From positions 33,099-97,098 of the forward strand of contig NZ_JADPRT010000009.1 of the NCBI RefSeq assembly GCF_015690355.1: DNA of 64,000 nt. Reading direction: 5' to 3'. The position numbers and the translations under genes were made by a program. Source of the DNA: Streptacidiphilus fuscans (lineage in GTDB: Bacteria > Actinomycetota > Actinomycetes > Streptomycetales > Streptomycetaceae). Positions 34,184-43,493 of the stretch are shown here, piece by piece; position 1 is the stretch's first letter; every line of letters begins with the position of its first letter. Under the pieces are notes generated by a model. It saw only the letters and a list, made by a program, of their open reading frames with translations, was not told where the DNA came from and searched no databases.

Positions 34184-35071
34184 TCAGCCCGCGCTGCTCG
34201 ACGCGTCGGGCGACCCGCTGCCGCTCGACGATCCGCCGCTCGACGACCCACCACCCGAGGACGACGAACCGGACGACGAACCTCCGGCCGAGGACGAACC
34301 GCTGGGCGAGGCCTTGTCGCTCGCCGAGCCGGAGGCCTTCGGCTGCGGGGAACCCGAGGTCGTCGCACCGGTGCTCGCGCCCGTGCTCTCGGCCGTGGGC
34401 GTGCCCGAAGGCGCGGCACAGGCGGGCTGCTTGCCGAGCGCGGCGCCCAACTGGCCCGACTGGAGCTTCTGCAGCGCCGTCGTCGACTGCGTCGAAAGCT
34501 GCTGCACCTGGTCGGAGACCCCCTTGAGGGCCGCCGCGAACTTGGCCTGGTCGTCGACCGACAGCTCCTTCACCGTCGCCTGGACCTTGGTGTATCCACC
34601 GGCCGTCTCGTTCAGCTCACTGACGGCGCTGGCCTGGGTCTGCGTACCGTCGCTGGTCTGCGGCGCGCCGGCGGCCTGCACCGCCTGGGCTATCTGCTGA
34701 TTGCCCGCGGCCAGCTTGCCGAGATCGTCGGCCAGACGCGTCTGGAGAGCGCTCGGGGATTCGCCCGGGATGATCTTCCCGGTGTCCGCCTGAGCGGCCT
34801 GGACCTCCTGGATCGGCGCGGAGATGCCGCCGCAGACGCTCTTGGCCCAGGAGTCGAGCTGCGCGCTGTTGTCGCTGCTGGTGCACGCCGCCGCGCCCAG
34901 CGCGACCACCAGCGCGACCGAGGCTGCCCCCGCCGCACGACGGGCACGACCGCCCGATCGACCGACCGTCCAACCGACTGTCCGACCGCCCGTTCGACCG
35001 CAGCTCGGAGCGCTCGTCCGACCGCTTTCCGGTCCGCTCGTCCGCATGTCCAACCGTTCGTTCTCGCTCAC
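34184..35071 (-). CDS. Ser/Gly-rich secreted lipoprotein, function unknown
   Basis: The 295-residue protein (GTG at 35071 after GGAAGG) has an Arg-rich N-terminus, a hydrophobic segment and a lipobox ALGAAAC with Cys63. The mature part contains a helical region (about 70-195, with heptad-like AQAVQAAG, ELNETAGGY, VSDQVQQLSTQ) and a low-complexity Ser/Gly C-terminus (about 215-295). The long, Arg-rich N-region before the hydrophobic core is unusual; ATG at 35047 is an alternative start. It is divergent from the alpha/beta hydrolase gene. I do not recognise a function; a surface-exposed stalk or cell-wall-interacting protein is possible. Confidence 0.85.
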   Translation of the reverse strand: MSENERLDMRTSGPESGRTSAPSCGRTGGRTVGWTVGRSGGRARRAAGAASVALVVALGAAACTSSDNSAQLDSWAKSVCGGISAPIQEVQAAQADTGKIIPGESPSALQTRLADDLGKLAAGNQQIAQAVQAAGAPQTSDGTQTQASAVSELNETAGGYTKVQATVKELSVDDQAKFAAALKGVSDQVQQLSTQSTTALQKLQSGQLGAALGKQPACAAPSGTPTAESTGASTGATTSGSPQPKASGSASDKASPSGSSSAGGSSSGSSSSGGGSSSGGSSSGSGSPDASSSAG

Positions 35072-35191
35072 CGGGTCGCCTTCCAGTCTTCGAACCCAGC
35101 TTGGGAACCTACACGCTCGCCCCTTTCCGCCGCACCGTTCGCCGGATACCGTGCCGACGAGCGAGCAGGTCCGCGACCGTTTGGAGTGCCC

Positions 35192-36082
35192 ATGCCCCGC
35201 GCGCGACTCGGCACCGGCATCACGCTGGAGTACGAGACCCTCGGCGACCCGTCCCGGCCGACGATGCTGCTGGTCATGGGCCTGGGCGCACAGCTGACCA
35301 GCTGGGACGAGCGGTTCTGCCGGGAACTGGCCGACCACGGGTTCCGCGTCGTCCGCTACGACAACCGCGATGCCGGTCTCTCCACGTTCCTGGACGATGG
35401 TCCCCAGCCGGACCTGGAGGCGGTGCTGGGCGGAGACCACTCCTCCACCCGCTACCGGATCGCGGACCTGGCCGGCGACGCGGTGGGGCTGCTGGACGCG
35501 CTCGGCGTGGAGCGCGCGCACGTCGTCGGGGCATCGATGGGCGGGATGATCGCCCAACAGTTGGTCATCGACCACCCCGCCCGGGTACTGAGCCTCTGCT
35601 CGATCATGTCGCTGCCCGGCGACGGCACCTCGGGTCAGCCCACACCGGAGGCGCTGGCCGTGCTGCTCCGTCCCGCAGTGGCGGGCCGGGAGGCGGCGAT
35701 CGAGGCCTCGATGGCGGCGGCGCGGGTCATCGGCTCACCGGACTATCCGCGTTCGGACGAGGAACTGCGCGCCGTGACGACGGCCACCCAGGACCGCAGC
35801 AGCCGCAGGGACGGCGTCAGCCGCCAGATAGCGGCCGTCGTCGCCTCGCCCGACCGCACGGCCGCACTCCGCAAGGTGACCGTGCCGACCCTGGTCGTGC
35901 ACGGCGAGGCGGACCCTCTGGTCGACGTGAGCGGCGGGCACGCGACGGCCGCGGCCGTACCGGGCGCGTCGTTGCTGACGCTGCCCGGCATGGGCCACGA
36001 CCTCCCTCGTGCCCTCTGGCCCCAGGTCGTCCCCGCGATCGCGGCCAACGCACACGCCGCAGACGCTGCACAGGAGCACTGA
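35192..36082 (+). CDS. Alpha/beta hydrolase (RdmC/DnrP-like)
   Basis: The 296-residue enzyme has the oxyanion region LLVMGLGAQLTSWD, the nucleophile elbow VVGASMGGMIAQQ, the acid in VVHGEADPLV and the His in PGMGHDLPRAL. The overall pattern resembles the RdmC/DnrP methylesterase branch, also common as a housekeeping hydrolase in Streptomyces. ATG at 35192 has GGAG six bases upstream. It converges with hppA, with a shared bidirectional terminator. Substrate unknown. Confidence 0.9.
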   Translation: MPRARLGTGITLEYETLGDPSRPTMLLVMGLGAQLTSWDERFCRELADHGFRVVRYDNRDAGLSTFLDDGPQPDLEAVLGGDHSSTRYRIADLAGDAVGLLDALGVERAHVVGASMGGMIAQQLVIDHPARVLSLCSIMSLPGDGTSGQPTPEALAVLLRPAVAGREAAIEASMAAARVIGSPDYPRSDEELRAVTTATQDRSSRRDGVSRQIAAVVASPDRTAALRKVTVPTLVVHGEADPLVDVSGGHATAAAVPGASLLTLPGMGHDLPRALWPQVVPAIAANAHAADAAQEH

Positions 36083-36132
36083 GCCACTCAGTCCGGGCCC
36101 GGGCCCGGGCCCGGTACGTCCTAGGCTCAGTG
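36077..36132. terminator. Bidirectional terminator between the hydrolase and hppA
   Basis: CACTGAGCC at 36077-36085 pairs with GGCTCAGTG at 36124-36132, and between them a 22-bp GC palindrome (CCGGGCCC repeats) lies at 36093-36114. Both stop codons are inside the outer stem, so each gene uses it for termination. Confidence 0.75.
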
Positions 36133-38619
36133 CACCGCTGACGCCGCGTCGGGCGACTGGCCCGGCGCGGGAATCGACTCGGCGGCCGACTGCTCCGCAC
36201 CGCTGTCGGACCCGACGGCGATGCCGCGCCGCTTGGACAGCCAGACGGCGACGACCACCACGGCCAGGCAGAGCAGCGCGATGCCCACCCGCAGCCCGGT
36301 GTTGGCGTGGACGCCGAAGTCGAGCTTGACCACGGCCGGCGCGATCAGCAGCGAGACCAGGTTCATCACCTTGAGCAGCGGGTTGATGGCCGGTCCTGCG
36401 GTGTCCTTGAACGGGTCGCCGACGGTGTCGCCGATGACCGTGGCCGCGTGCGCCTCGCTGCCCTTGCCGCCGTGGTTGCCGTCCTCGACCAGCTTCTTGG
36501 CGTTGTCCCAGGCACCGCCCGAGTTGGCCAGGAAGACCGCCATCAGCGTGCCCGTGCCGATCGCCCCGGCCAGGTACGAGCCGAGCGGTCCGACTCCGAG
36601 CAGGAACCCGACCGCGATCGGCGCCAGCACGGCCAGCAGACCGGGAGTCGCCAACTCGCGCAGCGCGTCCCGGGTGCAGATGTCGACGACCCGTCCGTAG
36701 TCGGGCTTCTCGCTCCCGTCCATGATCCCGGGCTTGGACCGGAACTGGTCGCGCACCTCGAAGACCACCGAACCTGCCGAGCGCGAGACCGCGCTGACGG
36801 CCAACCCGGAGAAGAGGAACACGACCGCCGCTCCCAGCAAGAGGCCCACCAGGTTGTTGGGTTGGGAGATGTCGAGGCTCAGGCTCAGCCCGGACGCCGC
36901 CGACCCGACCTGCTGCACCGCCGTGCCGATGGCGTCGGTGAAGGAACCGAACAGCGCCGTCGCCGCCAGCACGGCGGTGGCGATGGCGATGCCCTTGGTG
37001 ATCGCCTTGGTGGTGTTGCCGACCGCGTCCAGCTCGGTCAGCACCTGCGCGCCCGCACCGGTGACGTCCCCGGACATCTCGGCGATGCCCTGCGCGTTGT
37101 CCGAGACCGGCCCGAAGGTGTCCATCGCCACGATCACGCCGACCGTGGTCAGCAGCCCGGTTCCGGCGAGCGCCACGGCGAAGAGCGCCAGCGTCAGCGA
37201 ACCGCCGCCCAGCAGGAAGACGCCGTAGACGGCCGCGCCGATGAGAACGGCCGAGTAGACGGCGGACTCCAGTCCGAGCGAGATCCCGGAGAGGATGACC
37301 GTCGCCGGACCGGTCAGCGAGGTCAGCCCGATGTCGCGCACCGGCCGCCGGTTCGTCTCGGTGAAGTAGCCGGTCAACTGCTGGATCGCGGCGGCCAGCA
37401 CGATCCCGATGGCCACGGCCACGAGGGCGAAGACCCGCGGGTTGCCGCCGTGCCCGGTGATGGCACCCGAGACGCCCTTGAGCTGGGCGAAACTGCCCGG
37501 CAGGAAGGCGAAGGCCGCGGCCACGACCAGCGCGAGTGAGACCACCGCGGAGATGAAGAACCCGCGGTTGATCGCCGTCATGCCGGAACGGTCGCCACTG
37601 CGCGGCGAGACCGCGAAGATCCCGAGGACGGCGGTGACGACGCCGATGGCCGGCACCAGCAGCGGGAAGGCGAGTCCGACGTCACCGAAGGCACTCACAC
37701 CCAGGATCAGCGCGGCGACCAGGGTGACGGCGTAGGACTCGAACAGGTCGGCTGCCATCCCGGCGCAGTCGCCCACGTTGTCGCCGACGTTGTCGGCGAT
37801 GGTGGCGGCGTTGCGCGGGTCGTCCTCGGGGATGCCCTGCTCGACCTTGCCGACGAGGTCGGCCCCGACATCGGCGGCCTTGGTGAAGATCCCGCCGCCC
37901 ACACGCATGAACATCGCGAGCAGCGCGGCGCCGAAGCCGAACCCTTCCAACACCTTGGGAGCGTTCTCCCGGTAGATCAGCACCACGATCGAGGCCCCGA
38001 GCAGCCCGAGCCCGACGGTGAACATGCCGACAACACCGCCGGTGCGGAAGGCGATCCGCATCGCCCGGTGGGAGACCGCACGGACGTCCGGCACGTCGCC
38101 GGGTTCCGCCCCCGATTCCGTGCCCGATTGAGCGCCGGGTTGAGCGCCGGATTCCGTGCCGGGTTGAGCGCCTGAGTGTGCGTCGGTTCCCTCGGCGGGA
38201 GTCGCCTCGCGGGCCGCCGCGGCGACGCGCACGTTGCTGCGCACCGCGAGCTGCATGCCCACATAGCCGGTCACCGCAGAGAAGGCCGCGCCGACCAGGA
38301 AGAAGACGGAGCGCCCGATCCGCTGCGCCCAGGTGTCCGCGGGCAGGAGCAGGAGAAGCAGCGGGACGACCACGGCGAACCCGCCGAGGGTACGGAACTG
38401 GCGTGCCAGATAGGCGTTGGCGCCTTCCTGCACGGCGGCGGCGATCTGCTTCATGGTGTCGGTGCCCTGGTCCGCTGCCAGTACCTGACGGACCAGCAGC
38501 CACGCGACACCCAGCGCGGCCGCGGCGATGACGGCGACAATGACGACCACGACCCGGTCGGAACCGGTGAGCACCGCGGTCACCCCTGATGGAGCGCCGG
38601 AGAGGTAGAGCCCGGCCAT
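36127..38619 (-). CDS. hppA: Membrane proton-pumping pyrophosphatase, K+-independent type
   Basis: The 830-residue protein has the roughly 16 membrane segments of H+-PPases and the catalytic loop motifs DVGADLVGKVEQGIPEDD, DNVGDNVGDCAG and AHAATVIGDTVGDPFKDT. The sequence GNTTKAITKG has Lys at the position that separates K+-independent (Lys) from K+-dependent (Ala) enzymes. It couples pyrophosphate hydrolysis to proton export. A cytosolic loop (about 142-180) carries an odd low-complexity insertion of GAQPGTESGAQ-type repeats, also visible as DNA repeats near 38100-38170. ATG at 38619 after AAGGAGG. Confidence 0.97.
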   Translation of the reverse strand: MAGLYLSGAPSGVTAVLTGSDRVVVVIVAVIAAAALGVAWLLVRQVLAADQGTDTMKQIAAAVQEGANAYLARQFRTLGGFAVVVPLLLLLLPADTWAQRIGRSVFFLVGAAFSAVTGYVGMQLAVRSNVRVAAAAREATPAEGTDAHSGAQPGTESGAQPGAQSGTESGAEPGDVPDVRAVSHRAMRIAFRTGGVVGMFTVGLGLLGASIVVLIYRENAPKVLEGFGFGAALLAMFMRVGGGIFTKAADVGADLVGKVEQGIPEDDPRNAATIADNVGDNVGDCAGMAADLFESYAVTLVAALILGVSAFGDVGLAFPLLVPAIGVVTAVLGIFAVSPRSGDRSGMTAINRGFFISAVVSLALVVAAAFAFLPGSFAQLKGVSGAITGHGGNPRVFALVAVAIGIVLAAAIQQLTGYFTETNRRPVRDIGLTSLTGPATVILSGISLGLESAVYSAVLIGAAVYGVFLLGGGSLTLALFAVALAGTGLLTTVGVIVAMDTFGPVSDNAQGIAEMSGDVTGAGAQVLTELDAVGNTTKAITKGIAIATAVLAATALFGSFTDAIGTAVQQVGSAASGLSLSLDISQPNNLVGLLLGAAVVFLFSGLAVSAVSRSAGSVVFEVRDQFRSKPGIMDGSEKPDYGRVVDICTRDALRELATPGLLAVLAPIAVGFLLGVGPLGSYLAGAIGTGTLMAVFLANSGGAWDNAKKLVEDGNHGGKGSEAHAATVIGDTVGDPFKDTAGPAINPLLKVMNLVSLLIAPAVVKLDFGVHANTGLRVGIALLCLAVVVVAVWLSKRRGIAVGSDSGAEQSAAESIPAPGQSPDAASAVH

Positions 38620-38824
38620 TCGTCCTCCTTGACGTCTGGCTCGTGCGCCGGGCGGGATCCCCAGGTCTTGGGACGAGGAGAGGCGCGGACCGCTCGGCAG
38701 CGCGGGCAAGGTGGCAGGCGGCGATTGTAGGAATCGGGCGCATGATCAAAACAGGGTATGTGCGGCAATTGGTACAAGCCGTAAGAGAAGTGACGGATGA
38801 ATCGACGACGAGAGGTGCGAAACG
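38620..38824. other. hppA upstream region, no gene seen
   Basis: This is the promoter region of hppA, relatively AT-rich near 38735-38800 compared with its surroundings. No coding sequence or clear operator was seen. Confidence 0.5.
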
Positions 38825-38861
38825 CAGCAGGGCGGCCCGAAGTCCTCGGGCCGCCCTGCTG
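38825..38861 (-). terminator. Strong stem-loop terminator of the bldG/anti-sigma unit
   Basis: CAGCAGGGCGGCCCGA (38825-38840) pairs perfectly with TCGGGCCGCCCTGCTG (38846-38861) around a 5-base loop, with TTTCG following on the minus strand. It lies about 190 bp after the anti-sigma gene. Confidence 0.85.
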
Positions 38862-38910
38862 GTTCGGTGCTCGGTCGTGCCTACAGCACGTGCGTACGGC
38901 TTGGGCGCAC

Positions 38911-38942
38911 GGCTCGTGCGCATGGCTCGTGCGCATGGCTCG
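38911..38942. repeat. 13-bp direct repeat, 2.5 copies
   Basis: GGCTCGTGCGCAT at 38911-38923 is repeated at 38924-38936 and partly after it. It lies in the gene-free stretch (38862-39049) between the terminator and the anti-sigma gene stop. No function evident. Confidence 0.75.
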
Positions 38943-39049
38943 GCGATGTGGGCATCGCATGGATCGACTTGGCGTGAATCAACACGCAGATTGGCGGAAT
39001 GCGACCGTCCGGCGGCGCGCCCGCAGGAGCGGGTGTGCCGGCTTCCCGA

Positions 39050-39541
39050 CTACGGGAGGTCGTCGTCCGCCGGATCGGCGACCGGCCAGCTCATGCGGAT
39101 CAGTCCGCCGTCCGTGTCGTGGCCGATCACCAGGTCGTCGACCAGGCCGCTGATGACGGCGAGGCCCATGGTGTCGTCGGTCGCCTGGTCGCCGCTGCCG
39201 CCGGCACCCGCGCCGGACTTGGCGCTCGTGGTCGCCTCGGCGAACGACAGCGCCTCCTCGGCATTGCTGTCGGCGTGCGCGGTAGCGGGCGTCGGGACGC
39301 CGTCGCCGACCTCGATCAGGAAGCGCTTCTCCTGCTGGACCAGCTTGACTCGGACCGGGCTCGATACGCCGCTGCGCTGATGCAGGCCCACGGCCCGCGA
39401 GCACGCCTCACCCACGGCGAGGCGGACCTCGTCGAGAATGGACTCGTCGACCCCTGCCTGCCGTGCGACCGCCGCGGCGACCAGCCGCGCCGTGCGCACA
39501 TGGGCCGGGAGCGCGCTGAAGCGCAGCTCGACGGTGGCCAT
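39050..39541 (-). CDS. RsbW-like anti-sigma factor (HATPase_c), BldG partner candidate
   Basis: The 163-residue protein has the GHKL ATPase fold of serine-kinase anti-sigma factors: RTARLVAAAVARQAG at the N-terminus, the N-box-like EVRLAVGEACSRAV, the G1 box IEVGDGV and the late GLAVISGLVDDL. The loop between (about 100-130) is Ser/Gly/Ala-rich. It lies 83 bp after bldG on the same strand, the same arrangement as SCO3548/SCO3549. It probably binds a sigma factor and BldG, linking stress or development signals to transcription. The N-box has Cys-Ser rather than the usual Asn, so kinase activity is uncertain. Confidence 0.9.
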   Translation of the reverse strand: MATVELRFSALPAHVRTARLVAAAVARQAGVDESILDEVRLAVGEACSRAVGLHQRSGVSSPVRVKLVQQEKRFLIEVGDGVPTPATAHADSNAEEALSFAEATTSAKSGAGAGGSGDQATDDTMGLAVISGLVDDLVIGHDTDGGLIRMSWPVADPADDDLP

Positions 39542-39624
39542 ATGTGTCCCCCTCGAAAGGTTCAGGATGTCGGACCGGCCCCGGGAGCAGCCGCTTTCGC
39601 GGGAGCTCCCGGGCGCACCACCGC

Positions 39625-39966
39625 TCAGTCGGTGGCGTTGACGGCCTCGTCCACGGAGCCGTGGATGGGGAACACCTTCGTCAGTCCGGTGATCCGGAAA
39701 ATCTTGAGGATGCGCTCCTGGTTGCAGACCAGACGGAGCGAACCCTCGTGGGCACGCACCCGCTTCAGCCCGCCGACAAGCACGCCCAGCCCGGTCGAGT
39801 CCAGGAAGTCCACGCCTTCCATGTCCACGATCAGGTGGTAGTGACCCTCATTGACGAGCTCGACGAGCTGCTCGCGCAGCTTCGGGGCGGTGTACACATC
39901 GATCTCGCCCCCAACCTCGACGACCGTGCGGTCGCCGACGGAACGGGTCGACAGGGACAGGTCCAC
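39625..39966 (-). CDS. bldG: Anti-sigma factor antagonist BldG
   Basis: The 113-residue STAS-domain protein is nearly identical, as I recall it, to S. coelicolor BldG: VDLSLSTRSVGDRTVVEVGG at the start and the phosphorylation site DFLDSTGLGVLV with Ser57. It is an anti-anti-sigma factor required for aerial hyphae and antibiotic production; its phosphorylation state controls release of sigma factors. GTG at 39966 after GGAGG. Co-transcribed with the anti-sigma gene and divergent from the helicase gene, the layout seen in Streptomyces. Confidence 0.97.
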   Translation of the reverse strand: MDLSLSTRSVGDRTVVEVGGEIDVYTAPKLREQLVELVNEGHYHLIVDMEGVDFLDSTGLGVLVGGLKRVRAHEGSLRLVCNQERILKIFRITGLTKVFPIHGSVDEAVNATD

Positions 39967-40105
39967 GGAACCTCCAGCACCTTGCCTTGCTTCCATGCCG
40001 ATCGCGGGGTCGGAAGGTCCCAAACCCCGTTGCACGGCCGCGATGGCATTCAACCACTTATCGCGAGGCCAACACGACGCCTTGGTGCGAATCTCCATCA
40101 CCGTG

Positions 40106-42601
40106 ATGACAGACTTGAGGCCGATGACGCCGCGCCCCGAACCGCCCGAGGCCGCTCTCGACCGCCTCGTGGGCACCCGAGGGCGGCAAGATCGGCTCAC
40201 CCATACGGAGCACATTCCCGCCCGGGCAGCCCAGTATGCGGACTGGCCCGCAGGCCTCCGGCCGGAGGTGCTCGACGCGATCGCGGCGACGGGCATCGAG
40301 CGACCATGGACACACCAAGCCGAAGCAGCCAATCTGGCGATAAACGGACAAAATGTGGTTATTGCCACAGGAACCGCCTCGGGCAAGTCGCTGGCCTATC
40401 TCGCCCCCGTGCTCAGCTCCCTGCTGGACGGCACCGAGGCCAAGAACGGCCGCGGCGCGACCGGCCTCTACCTCGCACCGACCAAGGCCCTCGCCGCCGA
40501 CCAGCTGCGTCGGCTCGGCGAGCTGCGCTCCGCGGGTGGTGGCCCGGGTACCGGCGAGAGCGGTGGCTCCGGTACGACAGGTGGCGCTCCGCTCTCCCGG
40601 GTCCGTGCGGCTGTCTATGACGGCGATACTCCGTTCGAGGAACGCGAGTGGGTGCGGCAGTACGCCTCGTACGTGCTCACCAACCCCGACATGCTGCACC
40701 GCGGCATCCTTCCCGGGCATGCCCGCTGGGCCTCGTTCCTGCGTGCGCTGCGCTACGTGGTCATCGACGAGTGCCACGGCTACCGGGGCGTCTTCGGCTC
40801 GCACGTCGCCCAGGTGCTGCGGCGGCTGCGGCGGCTCTGCGCCCGCTACGGCGCCGACCCGGTCTTCCTGCTGGCCTCGGCCACCGTCGCCGAGCCCGGA
40901 CACAGCGCCGAGCGGCTCACCGGCCTGCCGATGGCCGAGGTGACCGAGGACGGATCGCCGCGCGGCGAGACCGTCTTCGCGCTGTGGGAGCCGCCGCTGA
41001 CCGAGCTGTCCGGCGAGCACGGCGCGCCGGTCCGCCGCTCGGCCACCGCCGAGGCCGCCGACCTGCTCACCGACCTCGTGCTCGACGAGACCCGCACCGT
41101 GGTCTTCGTCCGCTCCCGACGCGGAGCGGAGCTGGTCTCCGTCATCGCCCAGGAGCGGCTCGCCGAGGCCGTCGGCCACGGCGCCGCCCGACGGGTGGCC
41201 GCCTACCGCGGCGGCTACCTGCCGGAGGAACGCCGGGCGCTGGAGCGCGCCCTGCACTCGGGCGCTCTGCTCGGGCTGGCCTCCACCAGCGCGCTCGAGC
41301 TGGGCATCGACGTCGCCGGCCTGGACGCCGTCCTGCTCGCCGGGTATCCCGGAACGCGAGCGTCCTTGTGGCAACAGGCGGGCCGCGCCGGCCGCGAGGG
41401 CCAGGGCGCGCTGGCCGTGCTGATCGCCCGCGACGACCCGCTGGACACCTACCTGGTGCACCACCCGGACTCCCTGTTCCGCCGCCCGGTCGAGTCGACC
41501 GTCCTGGATCCGGACAACCCGCACGTCCTCGCCCCGCACCTGTGCGCGGCGGCGGCGGAGCTCCCGCTCGCCGACCCCGCCGACCTGGAACTCTTCGGTC
41601 CCTCCGCGCCGATACTCGTGGCACAGCTGGAACGCCGGGGCATGCTGCGTCGTCGTGCGGGCGGCTCGTGGTTCTGGACCCGACGTGAGCGGGCCGCCGA
41701 CCTGGTCGACATCCGTGGCGAGGGCGGCACACCAGTCCGTGTCGTCGAGGCCGACACCGGCCGCCTGCTCGGCACCGTCGACGCCGGCTCCGCCCACACC
41801 GCTGTCCACACCGGCGCGGTCCACCTGCACCAGGGCCGCACCTACCTGGTCCGCGAACTCGACCTCGAGGACGCAGTGGCCCTCGTCGCCGAGGCCGACC
41901 CGCCGTACAGCACCGTGGCCAGGGACACGACGTCCATCACCATTCTGGACACGGACCGTCAGGTCGCCTGGGGCGATGGCGAACTGAGCTTCGGGTCGGT
42001 GGAGGTCACCAACCAGGTCGTCTCGTTCCTGAAACGCCGCCTCCTGACAGGCGAGATCCTCGGCGAGACCAAGCTGGACCTGCCGCCGCGCACCCTGCGG
42101 ACCCGAGCTGTCTGGTGGTCGGTGACAGAGGATCAGCTGGAGGACGCGGGCATCCTCCCCGAGGAGCTCCCCGGGGCCGCCCATGCGGCCGAACATGCGT
42201 CCATCGGCCTGCTCCCTCTCTTCGCCACCTGCGACCGCTGGGACATCGGCGGCGTCTCGGTCCCGCTCCATCCGGACACGGGCCTGCCGACCGTCTTCGT
42301 CTACGACGGCCACCCGGGCGGAGCGGGCTTCGCCGAGCGCGGCTTCCAACGCGCCCAGGAGTGGCTGGAGGCCACGCTCCAGGCCATCACCGCCTGCGAG
42401 TGCGAACGCGGCTGCCCCTCCTGCATCCAGAGCCCCAAGTGCGGCAACGGGAACGACCCGCTGGACAAGGCCGGTGCGATCCGTCTCCTGACGCTGCTGC
42501 TGGCCGGTGCTCCGAGGCCGGAGCCGGGGGACACGGCGACGGATGCGGCGGTGGAGGCGCCTGGGCAGCAGGGGACGAAGGAGGCCGGGCCGCTCAGCTG
42601 A
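40106..42601 (+). CDS. DEAD/DEAH helicase with C-terminal four-Cys zinc domain (MrfA/YprA-like)
   Basis: The 831-residue SF2 helicase has Walker A ATGTASGKSLAY, the DECH box VVIDECHGYRG, motif III LASATVAEPG and motif VI QQAGRAGREGQG. The C-terminus carries CECERGCPSCIQSPKCGNGN, the four-Cys zinc module of the MrfA/YprA (DUF1998) family, whose Bacillus member repairs mitomycin adducts. A role in DNA repair is likely. Start uncertain: ATG at 40106 and ATG at 40124 both lack an ideal site. Divergent from bldG, as in S. coelicolor. Confidence 0.93.
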   Translation: MTDLRPMTPRPEPPEAALDRLVGTRGRQDRLTHTEHIPARAAQYADWPAGLRPEVLDAIAATGIERPWTHQAEAANLAINGQNVVIATGTASGKSLAYLAPVLSSLLDGTEAKNGRGATGLYLAPTKALAADQLRRLGELRSAGGGPGTGESGGSGTTGGAPLSRVRAAVYDGDTPFEEREWVRQYASYVLTNPDMLHRGILPGHARWASFLRALRYVVIDECHGYRGVFGSHVAQVLRRLRRLCARYGADPVFLLASATVAEPGHSAERLTGLPMAEVTEDGSPRGETVFALWEPPLTELSGEHGAPVRRSATAEAADLLTDLVLDETRTVVFVRSRRGAELVSVIAQERLAEAVGHGAARRVAAYRGGYLPEERRALERALHSGALLGLASTSALELGIDVAGLDAVLLAGYPGTRASLWQQAGRAGREGQGALAVLIARDDPLDTYLVHHPDSLFRRPVESTVLDPDNPHVLAPHLCAAAAELPLADPADLELFGPSAPILVAQLERRGMLRRRAGGSWFWTRRERAADLVDIRGEGGTPVRVVEADTGRLLGTVDAGSAHTAVHTGAVHLHQGRTYLVRELDLEDAVALVAEADPPYSTVARDTTSITILDTDRQVAWGDGELSFGSVEVTNQVVSFLKRRLLTGEILGETKLDLPPRTLRTRAVWWSVTEDQLEDAGILPEELPGAAHAAEHASIGLLPLFATCDRWDIGGVSVPLHPDTGLPTVFVYDGHPGGAGFAERGFQRAQEWLEATLQAITACECERGCPSCIQSPKCGNGNDPLDKAGAIRLLTLLLAGAPRPEPGDTATDAAVEAPGQQGTKEAGPLS

Positions 42602-42660
42602 GGCCCCCCACGCGCCGGTCCGTTCCGACCGGTTCGCGCGGGCCGTCCCTCGGGTCCGGA

Positions 42661-43101
42661 TCACATCGGCGCCATGACCGGACCTGCCCTGGCCCGGCCG
42701 ACCGCCGGAGGCAACCCCGGCACCAGATCCACCGGTGCGGGCACCGAGACCTCGACCTCCACGCTGTCCTCGCCCGCGTCCGCCCGGATCGCGCAGGAGC
42801 GAAGCCTGGCTCCCTGGGCCGAGGCGACGGAGGCGGCATGCGCGCAGGCCTCTCCCGGATCGAGCAGGAGCCGTCCTGCGGCAGCGAGAGCGGCCAGATC
42901 GGCCGCTGCCTCAGCCCGATGGCGCGCGGCCACCGCACCCGCGATGCCGAGCGCGGCGGTGGCAGCCAGGGTGATGAGCAGCGTCAGCCCGAGAAGCCAG
43001 ACGGTCGCCGACCCACGATCCCGCAGCTTCGCCCCTGTCGTAGGGCCTGTTTGAGAACTCGCGCCGGGCCCGGCCCGACCCGCCGTCCGGTGTGGGCGCA
43101 T
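42661..43101 (-). CDS. TadE-like helicase/secretion-neighbourhood protein
   Basis: The 146-residue protein has an N-terminal region ending in DRGSATVWLLGLTLLITLAA, one membrane segment (about 35-58) and an Ala-rich periplasmic part (RAEAAADLAALAAAGRLL). This is the Rv3654c-type TadE-like protein usually found last in actinobacterial tad operons, next to a helicase gene; here the helicase converges on it. ATG at 43101 overlaps the TadE stop by one base. Probably a minor pilin or assembly component. Confidence 0.85.
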   Translation of the reverse strand: MRPHRTAGRAGPGASSQTGPTTGAKLRDRGSATVWLLGLTLLITLAATAALGIAGAVAARHRAEAAADLAALAAAGRLLLDPGEACAHAASVASAQGARLRSCAIRADAGEDSVEVEVSVPAPVDLVPGLPPAVGRARAGPVMAPM

Positions 43102-43493
43102 CACCGGCTGCCTCGCCGCGTGCCCGGTTCGCCGGGCTCACGCTCGGCCACGGCCGTGGCCGAGACCCGGAACGACAGCAGCCCGCCCGGGCCACTGCTG
43201 ACAGCGGACACCTCGGCGCGCACCATGTCGCCCGCCTCGCTGACAGCCACCGAAGCTCCTGGCGGTGCTGCCGCCCGTCCGAGCGCGACGGCCTGGGGAT
43301 CGCCTCGGGCAGCCGCGCGAGCCGCCTCGCGGGCCGCGTCGACGCACCGGACCTTGGCAGAGCCCACCAGGACCGCCCAGAGCAGCAGTGCCGCGATCAG
43401 TACCAGGCCGGGGAGGGCCACCGCTGCCTCGGCAGTGGCGTATCCGGCTTCGGCAACCCGCGATCGCCCGCGCGCCCGCACTTCAGACGGCAC
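43101..43493 (-). CDS. TadE family pseudopilin-like protein
   Basis: The 130-residue protein has the TadE pattern: a short basic N-terminus, EAGYATAEAAVALPGLVLIAALLLW with the Glu-containing start of the membrane helix, and a small C-terminal domain (VRCVDAAREAARAAARGD). GTG at 43493 overlaps the DUF4244 gene by 11 bp. It likely joins the tad pilus or secretion filament as a minor pilin. Confidence 0.87.
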   Translation of the reverse strand: MPSEVRARGRSRVAEAGYATAEAAVALPGLVLIAALLLWAVLVGSAKVRCVDAAREAARAAARGDPQAVALGRAAAPPGASVAVSEAGDMVRAEVSAVSSGPGGLLSFRVSATAVAEREPGEPGTRRGSR

